This document shows, in pieces, positions 18,528-26,276 of a stretch of DNA of 64,000 nucleotides. The notes under the pieces are model-generated. The model worked only from the letters and a program-made list of their open reading frames with translations, was not told where the DNA came from and did no database searches. The stretch lies in contig NZ_CP118527.1 of the NCBI RefSeq assembly GCF_028885415.1, forward strand, positions 2,108,001 to 2,172,000, read 5' to 3'. A program made the translations under genes and the position numbers. Every line of letters starts with the position of its first letter. The stretch's first letter is position 1. The DNA comes from Streptomyces coeruleorubidus (GTDB taxonomy: Bacteria > Actinomycetota > Actinomycetes > Streptomycetales > Streptomycetaceae).

Positions 18528-18530
18528 CCG

Positions 18531-19550
18531 TCACGCGTCCCAGAGCGCGCCGAGGGTCAGCAGGTCGCTCCGGTACTCGATCCGGTCGGCCCACTCGCCC
18601 GGCCAGCACTCCGCGCCCAGGTACGCACCGGCGAAGGCGCCCGCCAGGCAGGCGATGGAGTCCGAGTCGCCGGCGGTGCAGGCGGCACGGCGCAGCGCCG
18701 TGAGCGGCTCGTCGGCGAAGAGCAGGAAGCACAGCAGCCCGGCCGCCAGGGCCTCCTCGGCGATCCAGCCCTCACCGGTGGCCAGGCACGGGTCGGCCTC
18801 GGGCGAGACGGTGCCCACGGCGCGCCGGAGCCGGTCGAGGATCGCCAGGCACTCGTCCCAGCCGCGCGCGATGAACTGCTCGGGGCTCGGGTCCTGGGCC
18901 CGGCGCCACAGGTCGCCGAGCCAGCGCTCGTGGTAGTGGCTGCGGTTCTCCAGGGCGTACGAGCGGAGCAGACCGACCAGCCCGGCCGGCTCGGCGCCCT
19001 GCGCGAGCAGCCGTACGGCGAGCGCCGTCAGGTCGGACGCGGCGAGCGCGGTGGGGTGCCCGTGGGTGAGGGCGGACTGCAACTGGGCGGCACCCGCGCG
19101 CTGTTCGTCGCTCAGGCCGGGGACCAGCCCCAGGGGCGCGACACGCATGTTGGCGCCACAGCCCTTGGAGTGGATCTGACTGGCGTCCTGCCAGGGGCGG
19201 TCCGCGTGCTCCAGCAGGGCGCAGGCCCGCAGGCACGTGTTGCCGGGAGCGCGGTTGTTCTCCGGAGAGCGGTTCCAGGCGATGAACTCCTGCCGTACGG
19301 CGTCGGCCATCCCCTCGGGTTCGAGTACGCCCCGGTCCATCGCCGTCCGGATGCCCCGCCCGAGCGCCAGCGTCATCTGGGTGTCGTCGGTGACGAGCGC
19401 CGGTGACGGCAGGTCCAGCCGCCGCCACGGACCGAACCTGGCGACGATCGACGGCACGTCGCTGAACTCGGTCGGATACCCCAGCGCGTCCCCCAGGGCG
19501 AGCCCGGTCAGCGCTCCGGTGGCGGCTTGCTTGTAGACCAGCGTGGTCAT
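18531..19550 (-). CDS. ADP-ribosylglycohydrolase family protein
   Basis: The ATG at 19550 has GGAAGGAC just upstream, giving 339 residues; the earlier start at 19598 has no binding site. The family removes ADP-ribose from proteins, nucleic acids or small molecules using two magnesium ions. The metal motifs are intact: GALTGLALGDALGYPTEF (residues 12-29), TDDT (54-57) and GDSDS (294-298). It is the first gene of a two-gene unit with the RlaP nucleotidyltransferase. No ADP-ribosyltransferase partner lies in the window. Confidence 0.9.
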   Translation of the reverse strand: MTTLVYKQAATGALTGLALGDALGYPTEFSDVPSIVARFGPWRRLDLPSPALVTDDTQMTLALGRGIRTAMDRGVLEPEGMADAVRQEFIAWNRSPENNRAPGNTCLRACALLEHADRPWQDASQIHSKGCGANMRVAPLGLVPGLSDEQRAGAAQLQSALTHGHPTALAASDLTALAVRLLAQGAEPAGLVGLLRSYALENRSHYHERWLGDLWRRAQDPSPEQFIARGWDECLAILDRLRRAVGTVSPEADPCLATGEGWIAEEALAAGLLCFLLFADEPLTALRRAACTAGDSDSIACLAGAFAGAYLGAECWPGEWADRIEYRSDLLTLGALWDA

Positions 19551-19622
19551 GTCAGAAGTCCTTCCGTCCCCGCGCCCGGAAGGACACGGGGAACTCACGG
19601 CACTCGCGGTGTCCGCGTAAGC

Positions 19623-20684
19623 CTAGAGATCGACTTCCTGCATCAGCATGCCGACCTCCGTGTTGGACAGCCGCCGCAGCCAGCCGGACTTCTGGTCGCC
19701 GAGGGTGATCGGGCCGAAGGCGGTGCGGACCAGCTTGTCGACCGGGAAACCGGCCTCCGCGAGCATCCGCCGCACGATGTGCTTGCGGCCCTCGTGGAGG
19801 GTGACCTCGACGAGGTAGTTCTTGCCTGTCTGCTGGACGACGCGGAAGTGGTCCGCGCGCGCGTAGCCGTCCTCCAGCTGGATGCCGTCCTTGAGCTGCT
19901 TGCCCAGGTCGCGCGGGATCGGGCCGACGATGTGCGCGAGGTAGGTCTTCTTCACGCCGTACCTGGGGTGGGTCAGCCGGTGGGCCAGCTCGCCGTGGTT
20001 GGTGAGCAGGATGACACCCTCGGTCTCGGTGTCGAGCCGTCCGACGTGGAAGAGCCGGGTCTCGCGGTTGGTGACGTAGTCACCGAGGCACTGCCGGCCC
20101 TCCGGGTCCTCCATGGTGGAGACGACCCCGGCGGGCTTGTTCAGCGCGAAGAACTGGTAGCTCTGGGTGGCGACGGTCAGGCCGTCGACCTTGATCTCGT
20201 CCTTCTCCGGGTCGACCCGCCGCCCCTGCTCCAGCACGATCTCGCCGTTGACCTCGACGCGGGCCTCGTCGATCAGCTCCTCGCAGGCGCGCCGGGAGCC
20301 GAAGCCCGCGCGGGCGAGGACCTTCTGGATGCGCTCGCCCTCCTGCTCAGCACCCGGGAAGGTCTTCGGGAGCTTGACCTCCTTCTTCCCGGCGTACCGG
20401 TCGCGGTTGCGCTCCTCGATCTTCGCCTCGTACTCACGGGGGCGCGCCGGGGCCGTACGGCCGCCCTTCTGGGGCTGCTTGGGCCCGCCCTTGGCTCCGC
20501 CGCGCGCGGCGCCGCCGCGTCCGGCCTTGGGGCCGTCCTTGGTCGCTCCGGGGCCCACGTCGTAGCGGCGCTCCTCCGGGCGGGGCTTGCGGGGGCGGCC
20601 CTGCCCCTGCTTCTGGTCCCTGTCGTTGCCGGCGCCGCGGTGGTTACCGCGCCCGCCGCTCTTGCCGCTGCCGCTGCTTCGCAT
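19623..20684 (-). CDS. rRNA pseudouridine synthase, RsuA/RluB family
   Basis: The 353-residue enzyme has a basic Gly/Arg/Lys-rich N-terminal extension of about 110 residues. An S4 RNA-binding domain follows (ERIQKVLARAGFGSRRACEELI), then the catalytic domain with HVGRLDTETEGVILLTN; the Asp in GRLD is the nucleophile. RluB-type enzymes modify 23S rRNA and RsuA modifies 16S; which one this is cannot be told here. The start ATG overlaps the scpB stop by one base (TGATG). The scpA-scpB-rluB order is conserved in Gram-positive bacteria. The basic extension may help ribosome binding. Confidence 0.9.
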   Translation of the reverse strand: MRSSGSGKSGGRGNHRGAGNDRDQKQGQGRPRKPRPEERRYDVGPGATKDGPKAGRGGAARGGAKGGPKQPQKGGRTAPARPREYEAKIEERNRDRYAGKKEVKLPKTFPGAEQEGERIQKVLARAGFGSRRACEELIDEARVEVNGEIVLEQGRRVDPEKDEIKVDGLTVATQSYQFFALNKPAGVVSTMEDPEGRQCLGDYVTNRETRLFHVGRLDTETEGVILLTNHGELAHRLTHPRYGVKKTYLAHIVGPIPRDLGKQLKDGIQLEDGYARADHFRVVQQTGKNYLVEVTLHEGRKHIVRRMLAEAGFPVDKLVRTAFGPITLGDQKSGWLRRLSNTEVGMLMQEVDL

Positions 20685-21373
20685 CAAATTTCCGTCTGGT
20701 CGTCTTCGTCGTCGGTACCCGGGGTGACCGGGCGGCGACCCGGCACGTCGTCATCAGGCGCGTCCGGGTCGAACGACGGTACGCCTTCCTGGGTCTCGGC
20801 CTCGATCGCCTCCGCCTCCGGGAGGAAGGGCGCGAGTTCCGGGAGCTCGTCCAGACCGCGCAGGCCCATCCGCTCCAGAAAGTAGTTCGTCGTCGTGTAC
20901 AGGATCGCACCTGTTTCGGGTTCCGTGCCCGCCTCCTCGATCAGACCGCGCTGGAGGAGGGTGCGCATGACGCCGTCGCAGTTGACTCCGCGTACGGCGG
21001 AGACCCGGCTGCGGCTGACCGGCTGCCGGTAGGCGACGACGGCCAGGGTCTCCAGGGCGGCCTGGGTGAGGCGGGCCTGCTGGCCGTCCAGCACGAAACG
21101 CTCGACGGCGGGCGCGTACTCGGCGCGGGTGTAGAACCGCCAGCCGTTCGCCACGAACCGCAGTTCGAAGCCGCGGCCCTGGACGGTGTACTCGTCGGCC
21201 AGTTCGCGCAGCGCGTCCGCGATCTGGCGCTTCGGCCGCTCCAGTATCTTCGCGAGGTGCTCCTCGGTCGCGGGCTCGTCCACGACCATGAGGACGGCCT
21301 CCAGCGCGGGCTTGAGATCGAGGCCGGCGACGGCACGCAGCCCGGCCGGGACCTCGGTGGCTTCCTGGCTCAT
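20684..21373 (-). CDS. scpB: Chromosome segregation and condensation protein ScpB
   Basis: The 229-residue kleisin-associated winged-helix subunit of the SMC-ScpAB condensin complex, which compacts and resolves sister chromosomes. It has two winged helices with the typical VVAYRQPVSRSRVSAVRGVNCDGVMRTLLQRGLI segment, and an acidic disordered C-terminal tail of about 45 residues. I chose the ATG at 21373, with GGAGGAG upstream and an ATGA overlap with the scpA stop. It is co-translated with scpA and the pseudouridine synthase. Confidence 0.93.
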   Translation of the reverse strand: MSQEATEVPAGLRAVAGLDLKPALEAVLMVVDEPATEEHLAKILERPKRQIADALRELADEYTVQGRGFELRFVANGWRFYTRAEYAPAVERFVLDGQQARLTQAALETLAVVAYRQPVSRSRVSAVRGVNCDGVMRTLLQRGLIEEAGTEPETGAILYTTTNYFLERMGLRGLDELPELAPFLPEAEAIEAETQEGVPSFDPDAPDDDVPGRRPVTPGTDDEDDQTEI

Positions 21374-22890
21374 GCCTTCTTCTCCTCCTTCGGCGGCTCG
21401 GGCGGCCGGTCGAACTCGTCGGTGACGGTCGGTGTCTCGTCCCCGTCCCCGCCGGTCCACCGCACGAGCAGTTCACCGAGCGCGGTCTCCTGCTCCAGCG
21501 CGACGGCCTTCTCGCGGTACAGCTCCAGCAGCGCGAGGAACCGGGCCACGACGGTCAGTGTGTCGTCGGTGTCCGCCACGAGCTCCCGGAAGCCGGCCTC
21601 GCCGAGCTCCCGGAGCCGCGCGACGACGATCGCGGCCTGCTCCTGCACGCTGACCAGCGGGGCGTGGATGTGGTCGACGTACACCTGCGGCTTGGGCTTG
21701 GGCTGCATCGCCTTCACGGCGAGCTTGGCGAACCCTTCCGCACCGATGCTGATGACCACCTCGGGCAGCAGCTCGGCATGGTGGGGTTCGAGCCCGACGG
21801 TACGCGGATAGCGCCGGGCCTCGTCGTCGAGCCGCCCGCTGAAGATGTCCGCGATCTGCTTGTACGCGCGGTACTGGAGGAGCCGGGCGAACAGCAGGTC
21901 CCGGGCTTCGAGCAGCGCGAGGTCGGCCTCGTCCTCCACCTCGGCGGCGGGCAGCAGCCGTGCCGCCTTCAGATCGAGCAGCGTGGCCGCGACGACGAGG
22001 AACTCGGTCGTCTCGTCCAGGTCCCAGTCCGGCCCCATCGCCCGGATGTACGCCATGAACTCGTCGGTCACCTTCGACAGCGCGACCTCGGTGACGTCCA
22101 GCTTGTGCCTGGAGATCAGCTGAAGCAGCAGATCGAAGGGCCCCTCGAAGTTCGCGAGCCGGACCTTGAAGACCCCGTCATCGCCGTCGGCACCGCCGGC
22201 CGGGGGCTGGGCGGCGGCCCCCGACTCGCTCCCGTCCTGCGGGGCCCGCGCTCCGGGGGCCGCCCCGGCTTCGGCCAGGGCCTGTGGAGGAACCGCCTCG
22301 GCTCCCGGCTCCGGAACGGCGACCCCGGTGTCGGCAGCGGCCCCAGGGGCGGAAGGAAGCGCCTCGCGCCGGAACCCGGTCTCCCGGGACTCGGCAGCCG
22401 GGGCGGCGGTCTCGGCCGCAGCCACCGGCCCGGGGACGGGATACTCACGCCCCGCCTCCGGATGACCGGCCTCAGATCCAGGTCTGGACGCGTCGTCCAC
22501 GTCCGGAGAAGCGCCCTCACGGCCCGCCCCGGGACCGGCGGACCCGGCCGCACGCCCCGGTCGAGGCCTTCCGGCCGCCGTCCCCGGCTCGACAGGGACC
22601 TGTCGCTCCACAACGCCGGGCGGCTCCTCGGCAACCAACGCCTGCGCGCCGGCCGCTTCCTCCTCGGACCAGACGCCCGACCCGGCAGCATCGGTCTCCT
22701 CGGGGGTCCCGCCGGACTGGGCAGCCTCGGTGTCCTCGGAGGTCCCGCCCGACTCGGCGGTGTCCTCGGGCAGCTCACCGGGCCCGACCACATCCGTCGG
22801 CTCAACCGGCGAAGTCCCCGGCCCGCGCCCCAGCGCGCGCCTGCGGCCGGACGGGCCGCCGACGGGCGGTGGGGAAGCGTTCGAGGTCAT
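21370..22890 (-). CDS. scpA: Kleisin ScpA with a long disordered N-terminal extension
   Basis: The kleisin bridges the SMC heads of the bacterial condensin. The conserved part begins near residue 240 (KVRLANFEGPFDLLLQLISRHKLDV) and runs to residue 490, with the C-terminal winged helix TVVARFLALLELYREKAVAL. The 506-residue length is about twice the family norm. The first 240 residues are Pro/Ala/Gly/Glu-rich and predicted disordered. This region keeps high GC3 and no stop codons, so it appears to be translated. The gene lies between the RHH gene and scpB. Confidence 0.93.
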   Translation of the reverse strand: MTSNASPPPVGGPSGRRRALGRGPGTSPVEPTDVVGPGELPEDTAESGGTSEDTEAAQSGGTPEETDAAGSGVWSEEEAAGAQALVAEEPPGVVERQVPVEPGTAAGRPRPGRAAGSAGPGAGREGASPDVDDASRPGSEAGHPEAGREYPVPGPVAAAETAAPAAESRETGFRREALPSAPGAAADTGVAVPEPGAEAVPPQALAEAGAAPGARAPQDGSESGAAAQPPAGGADGDDGVFKVRLANFEGPFDLLLQLISRHKLDVTEVALSKVTDEFMAYIRAMGPDWDLDETTEFLVVAATLLDLKAARLLPAAEVEDEADLALLEARDLLFARLLQYRAYKQIADIFSGRLDDEARRYPRTVGLEPHHAELLPEVVISIGAEGFAKLAVKAMQPKPKPQVYVDHIHAPLVSVQEQAAIVVARLRELGEAGFRELVADTDDTLTVVARFLALLELYREKAVALEQETALGELLVRWTGGDGDETPTVTDEFDRPPEPPKEEKKA

Positions 22891-22908
22891 GGCCCCCGCA
22901 GGCTACCG

Positions 22909-23490
22909 CTACCGCCCGCGCAGCCGTCGTACGAGGATGCTGGCGTCCCCGCGGGTCTCCAGGTCGGCGAGGACCACGGCGACCGCCTCGCGGACGATAC
23001 GGCCGCGGTCGACGGCCAGGCCGTGCTCGCCGCGGAGCACGAGACGGGCGTGCTCCAGGTCCATGAGCTCCTCGGCCGACACGTAGACCGTGATCTTCTC
23101 GTCGTGCCGCTCACGGCCGCTGGGACGGCGCGCTGCGGCCCGCCCGCGCTTGCGCGGTGCCGCCGCGGCGGCACCGGCCGCACCCGCGGCAGAACCTTCC
23201 TGCGCCGCCTGCCGCCGGGCGGAGCCGGAGCGGCTGCGGGACTCCCCGGCCTCGGCCGACTCCGCGTCCGCCGCGACATGCTCCGCGCCCCCGCCGTCAC
23301 CGCCCTGAGCGGGCACCGACTGCGGCACGTCCTCCGCGGCCGCTGCCGCCACCGCGTCGCCCTCCCCCGCCGGAGCGGGCACCCGGGCGTCGCCGTTGGC
23401 CTGACGCCTGGGCGTGGACGACTGAAGCGCCATCCCCCCTGTCGTACGGAAGAGTTCGTCGGCCCCCGGCAGACTCACTCGGCGTGACAC
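22909..23490 (-). CDS. Ribbon-helix-helix-like protein between parA and scpA
   Basis: The 193-residue protein has a low-complexity Ala/Gly/Arg-rich N-terminal two-thirds. The compact C-terminal domain starts at about residue 128 (EKITVYVSAEELMDLEHARLVLRGEHG, then VDRGRIVREAVAVVLADLE), with the strand-helix-helix layout of RHH DNA-binding proteins. Its start region overlaps the parA stop, so the two are coupled; an internal ATG at 23433 is an alternative start. The position between a ParA ATPase and condensin genes suggests a role in segregation, perhaps as a ParB/CopG-like partner. That is inference, as no function is established to my knowledge. Confidence 0.8.
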   Translation of the reverse strand: MSRRVSLPGADELFRTTGGMALQSSTPRRQANGDARVPAPAGEGDAVAAAAAEDVPQSVPAQGGDGGGAEHVAADAESAEAGESRSRSGSARRQAAQEGSAAGAAGAAAAAPRKRGRAAARRPSGRERHDEKITVYVSAEELMDLEHARLVLRGEHGLAVDRGRIVREAVAVVLADLETRGDASILVRRLRGR

Positions 23491-24644
23491 CGGGCGAGCA
23501 CCTCCCTGGCGAGCTGGCGGTAGGCGGCGGCACCGACGGAGTTGGAGGCGTACGTGGTGATCGGTTCACCGGCGACCGTGGTCTCCGGGAAGCGGACCGT
23601 GCGCCCGATGACCGTGTGGTAGACGTGGTCGTCGAACGCCTCGACGACACGCGCGAGCACCTCACGGCTGTGCACCGTGCGCGAGTCGTACATCGTGGCG
23701 AGGATCCCGTCGAGTTCCAGCTCGGGGTTGAGCCGCTCCTGGACCTTCTCGATGGTCTCGGTCAGCAGGGCCACACCGCGCAGCGCGAAGAACTCGCACT
23801 CCAGCGGCACGATCACCTTGTGCGCGGCCGTCAGGGCGTTCACCGTGAGCAGGCCGAGCGAGGGCTGGCAGTCGATGACGATGAAGTCGTAGTCGTCCAG
23901 CAGCGGCTTCAGGGCGCGTTGCAGGGTCGACTCGCGGGCGACCTCGGAGACCAGCTGGACCTCGGCCGCCGACAGGTCGATGTTGCTGGGCAGCAGGTCC
24001 ATGTTGGGGACCGCCGTCTTCAGCAGCACCTCGTCGGCCGCCATCCCCCGCTCCATGAGCAGGTTGTAGACGGTGAGGTCGAGTTCCATGGGGTTGACGC
24101 CGAGTCCGACCGACAGCGCGCCCTGCGGGTCGAAGTCCACGAGCAGGACCCGGCGTCCGTACTCCGCGAGCGCGGCACCCAGGTTGATGGTCGACGTCGT
24201 CTTGCCGACGCCGCCCTTCTGGTTGCACATCGCGATGATCTTCGCGGGTCCGTGGTCGGTCAGCGGGCCCGGGATCGGGAAGTACGGCAGCGGGCGCCCG
24301 GTCGGGCCGATGCGCTCCCGGCGCTGTCTGGCCGCGTCGGGCGCGAGAGTGGCCGCGTACTCGGGATCGGGCTCGTACTCCGCGTCGGGGTCGTAGAAGT
24401 GCCCCTCGGGCAGTTCGTCGTAGTCGGCGAAGTGGTTGTGGGGCGCGCCACTTCCGTCGCCGGCCATGGCGTTCACGTGATGGCCATCCATCTTCTGGTG
24501 TGCTGTGTGAGTCGCCTGCTGACTCTGGTGGGCTGCGAAGGTGCGCACGGCGACGGAGCCGACAGCCGCGAACCCCGCGGGCCCCTGGTCCCGTGCAGGC
24601 ATTCCTGGTTGACCACCCCCGGGAGTAAATGTCGACTCATTCAC
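23475..24644 (-). CDS. ParA/Soj-family ATPase
   Basis: A deviant Walker A ATPase for DNA or cargo positioning. CNQKGGVGKTTSTINLGAALA has both lysines of the ParA signature. Further typical segments are VLLVDFDPQGALSVGLG, DYDFIVIDCQPSLGLLT and the C-terminal RTVRFPETTVAGEPITTYA. The 389-residue protein has an N-terminal extension of about 130 residues, rich in His, Gln, Asp and Pro. The GTG start is preceded by a perfect AAGGAGGT (24655-24662) at ten bases. This is the ParA-like protein of the scp operon, not the origin-proximal ParA, because no parS sites or ParB gene lie nearby. Confidence 0.9.
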   Translation of the reverse strand: MNESTFTPGGGQPGMPARDQGPAGFAAVGSVAVRTFAAHQSQQATHTAHQKMDGHHVNAMAGDGSGAPHNHFADYDELPEGHFYDPDAEYEPDPEYAATLAPDAARQRRERIGPTGRPLPYFPIPGPLTDHGPAKIIAMCNQKGGVGKTTSTINLGAALAEYGRRVLLVDFDPQGALSVGLGVNPMELDLTVYNLLMERGMAADEVLLKTAVPNMDLLPSNIDLSAAEVQLVSEVARESTLQRALKPLLDDYDFIVIDCQPSLGLLTVNALTAAHKVIVPLECEFFALRGVALLTETIEKVQERLNPELELDGILATMYDSRTVHSREVLARVVEAFDDHVYHTVIGRTVRFPETTVAGEPITTYASNSVGAAAYRQLAREVLARCHAE

Positions 24645-24904
24645 AAGTCGTCTTACCTCCTTGGTGACCAGGAAACTTCTAGACAGGTCAGCGTGGCACC
24701 ATGCCGACGGTTGGCGACTCTATGGCGTGTCGGGCGTCCGCAGCAACACAATCCGCCGGACCCGGCCCGATGTGTCGGCAATGAAACATCCCGCTGTCAA
24801 GGGCGTACGGCCGTCGCACGGCAGGTTTCACCGGTGTGCGAATCGGTTGAAGGGTTACGTTCGAGGCGAGTTGCCCGAGAATCGCGAAGTGACCATACAC
24901 ACAT
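24645..24904. other. Intergenic region with the parA promoter
   Basis: Between the ald terminator and parA. It must hold the parA promoter and leader. The strongest element I see is the SD AAGGAGGT on the minus strand (24655-24662). A plus-strand frame here has weak codon bias and I reject it. I found no parS-like palindrome. Confidence 0.5.
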
Positions 24905-24937
24905 CCGGCCGGACCTTGTCGGGCAAGGTCCGGCCGG
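24905..24937 (-). terminator. Terminator of ald
   Basis: A perfect 14-bp stem (24905-24918 with 24924-24937) and a 5-base loop lie about 80 bases past the ald stop on the minus strand. Confidence 0.75.
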
Positions 24938-25015
24938 GTGCGCGGCGTTGACGACCTGTGTTGACGTATCGCCTTTGCCTGTTGGTGACTTAGCCGACTT
25001 ACCGGCGCCGCGGGC

Positions 25016-26140
25016 TCAGCCGAGCAGCGAGGACAGCTCCACGTGCTCCACGTCGTGCGCCTCGGCGACCTCCTTGTAAACGACCTTGCCGTCATGGGCG
25101 TTGAGACCCTTGGCCAGTGCCGGGTCGCGGCGCAGGGCCTCCGCCCAGCCGTGGTCGGCGAGCTCCACGATGTAGGGCAGCGTGGCGTTGGTCAGCGCGT
25201 AGGTGGAGGTGTTCGGCACCGCGCCTGGCATGTTGGCGACGCAGTAGAAGACCGAGTCGTGGACCTGGAAGGTCGGCTCGGCGTGGGTGGTCGGACGGGA
25301 GTCCTCGAAGCAGCCGCCTTGGTCGATCGCGATGTCGACAAGGACACTTCCGGGCTTCATCCGCGAGACGAGCTCGTTGGTGACCAGCTTGGGGGCCTTG
25401 GCGCCGGGGACCAGCACCGCGCCGATGACGAGGTCGGCCTCCAGGCAGGCCTTCTCCAGCTCCAGGGCGTTGGAGACGACGGTCTGGATCTTCGTGCCGA
25501 AGATCTTGTCCGCCTCGCGGAGCTTGTTGACGTCCTTGTCGAGCAGGGTCACGTGGAAGCCCAGGCCGATGGCGATCTGCGCCGCCTGCCAGCCGGAGAC
25601 GCCGCCGCCGATGACGACGGCCCGGCCGGCCGGCACGCCGGGGACGCCGCCGGGCAGCACGCCGCGGCCGCCGTTGGCGCGCATCAGGTGGTAGGCGCCG
25701 ACCTGCGGGGCCAGCCGGCCCGCGACCTCGGACATCGGGGCGAGCAGCGGCAGCGCGCGGCCGGGCAGCTCGACCGTCTCGTAGGCGATCGCCGTGGTGC
25801 CGGACTCCAGCAGGGCGTCCGTGCACTCCTTGGAGGCGGCCAGGTGCAGGTAGGTGAAGAGCGTCTGGTCCTTGCGCAGGCGGTGGTACTCCTCGGCGAT
25901 GGGCTCCTTGACCTTCAGCAGCAGGTCGGCGCCGACCCACACCTCGTCGGCGGTGTCCAGGATCCGCGCACCGGCGGCGACGTACTCCTCGTCCGTGATC
26001 GAGGAGCCGACACCGGCGCCGCGCTCGATGACGACCTGGTGGCCATGACGCACCAGCTCGTGCACGCCGGCGGGGGTGATGGCCACCCGGAACTCGTTGT
26101 TCTTGACCTCGCGGGGGATGCCGACCTTCACGTCGATCAC
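25016..26140 (-). CDS. ald: Alanine dehydrogenase
   Basis: NAD-dependent enzyme that interconverts L-alanine with pyruvate and ammonia. It opens with [21 protein letters not shown] (catalytic Lys and substrate Arg). The Rossmann motif is [20 protein letters not shown], and later segments are [11 protein letters not shown] and [23 protein letters not shown] prefer the GTG at 26140, with AAGGA close upstream, giving 374 residues. An in-frame ATG at 26179 would add 13 residues but has no binding site. A candidate promoter lies at 26236-26263 and a terminator follows. It may support alanine use and redox balance. Confidence 0.93.
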   Translation of the reverse strand: MIDVKVGIPREVKNNEFRVAITPAGVHELVRHGHQVVIERGAGVGSSITDEEYVAAGARILDTADEVWVGADLLLKVKEPIAEEYHRLRKDQTLFTYLHLAASKECTDALLESGTTAIAYETVELPGRALPLLAPMSEVAGRLAPQVGAYHLMRANGGRGVLPGGVPGVPAGRAVVIGGGVSGWQAAQIAIGLGFHVTLLDKDVNKLREADKIFGTKIQTVVSNALELEKACLEADLVIGAVLVPGAKAPKLVTNELVSRMKPGSVLVDIAIDQGGCFEDSRPTTHAEPTFQVHDSVFYCVANMPGAVPNTSTYALTNATLPYIVELADHGWAEALRRDPALAKGLNAHDGKVVYKEVAEAHDVEHVELSSLLG

Positions 26141-26235
26141 GGTCCTTGGCTCAGAGGGTATGGGCGCATTACTAGACATACCCGGGCGCGCACGGGCACA
26201 CCGGGAGAGACCGCAGGAGAACGTGCGGCACAGCC

Positions 26236-26263
26236 AGTCTAATGAAGGTGTTCCCGCTGTCTA
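26236..26263 (-). promoter_or_regulatory. Candidate ald promoter
   Basis: On the minus strand TAGACA (26263-26258), a 16-base spacer and TAGACT (26241-26236) resemble -35 and -10 boxes, 96 bases upstream of the preferred ald start. The match is fair, and no transcription start is known here. Confidence 0.4.
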
Positions 26264-26276
26264 GCCTTTCATTGCA

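Noticed and set aside
23475..24644. The ParA gene as the origin segregation locus
   Set aside because: No parB gene and no GTTTCACGTGAAAC parS site lie near; it belongs to the scpAB group.
24661..24951. 96-residue plus-strand frame upstream of parA
   Set aside because: Weak codon bias, and it overlaps the parA promoter and the ald terminator.
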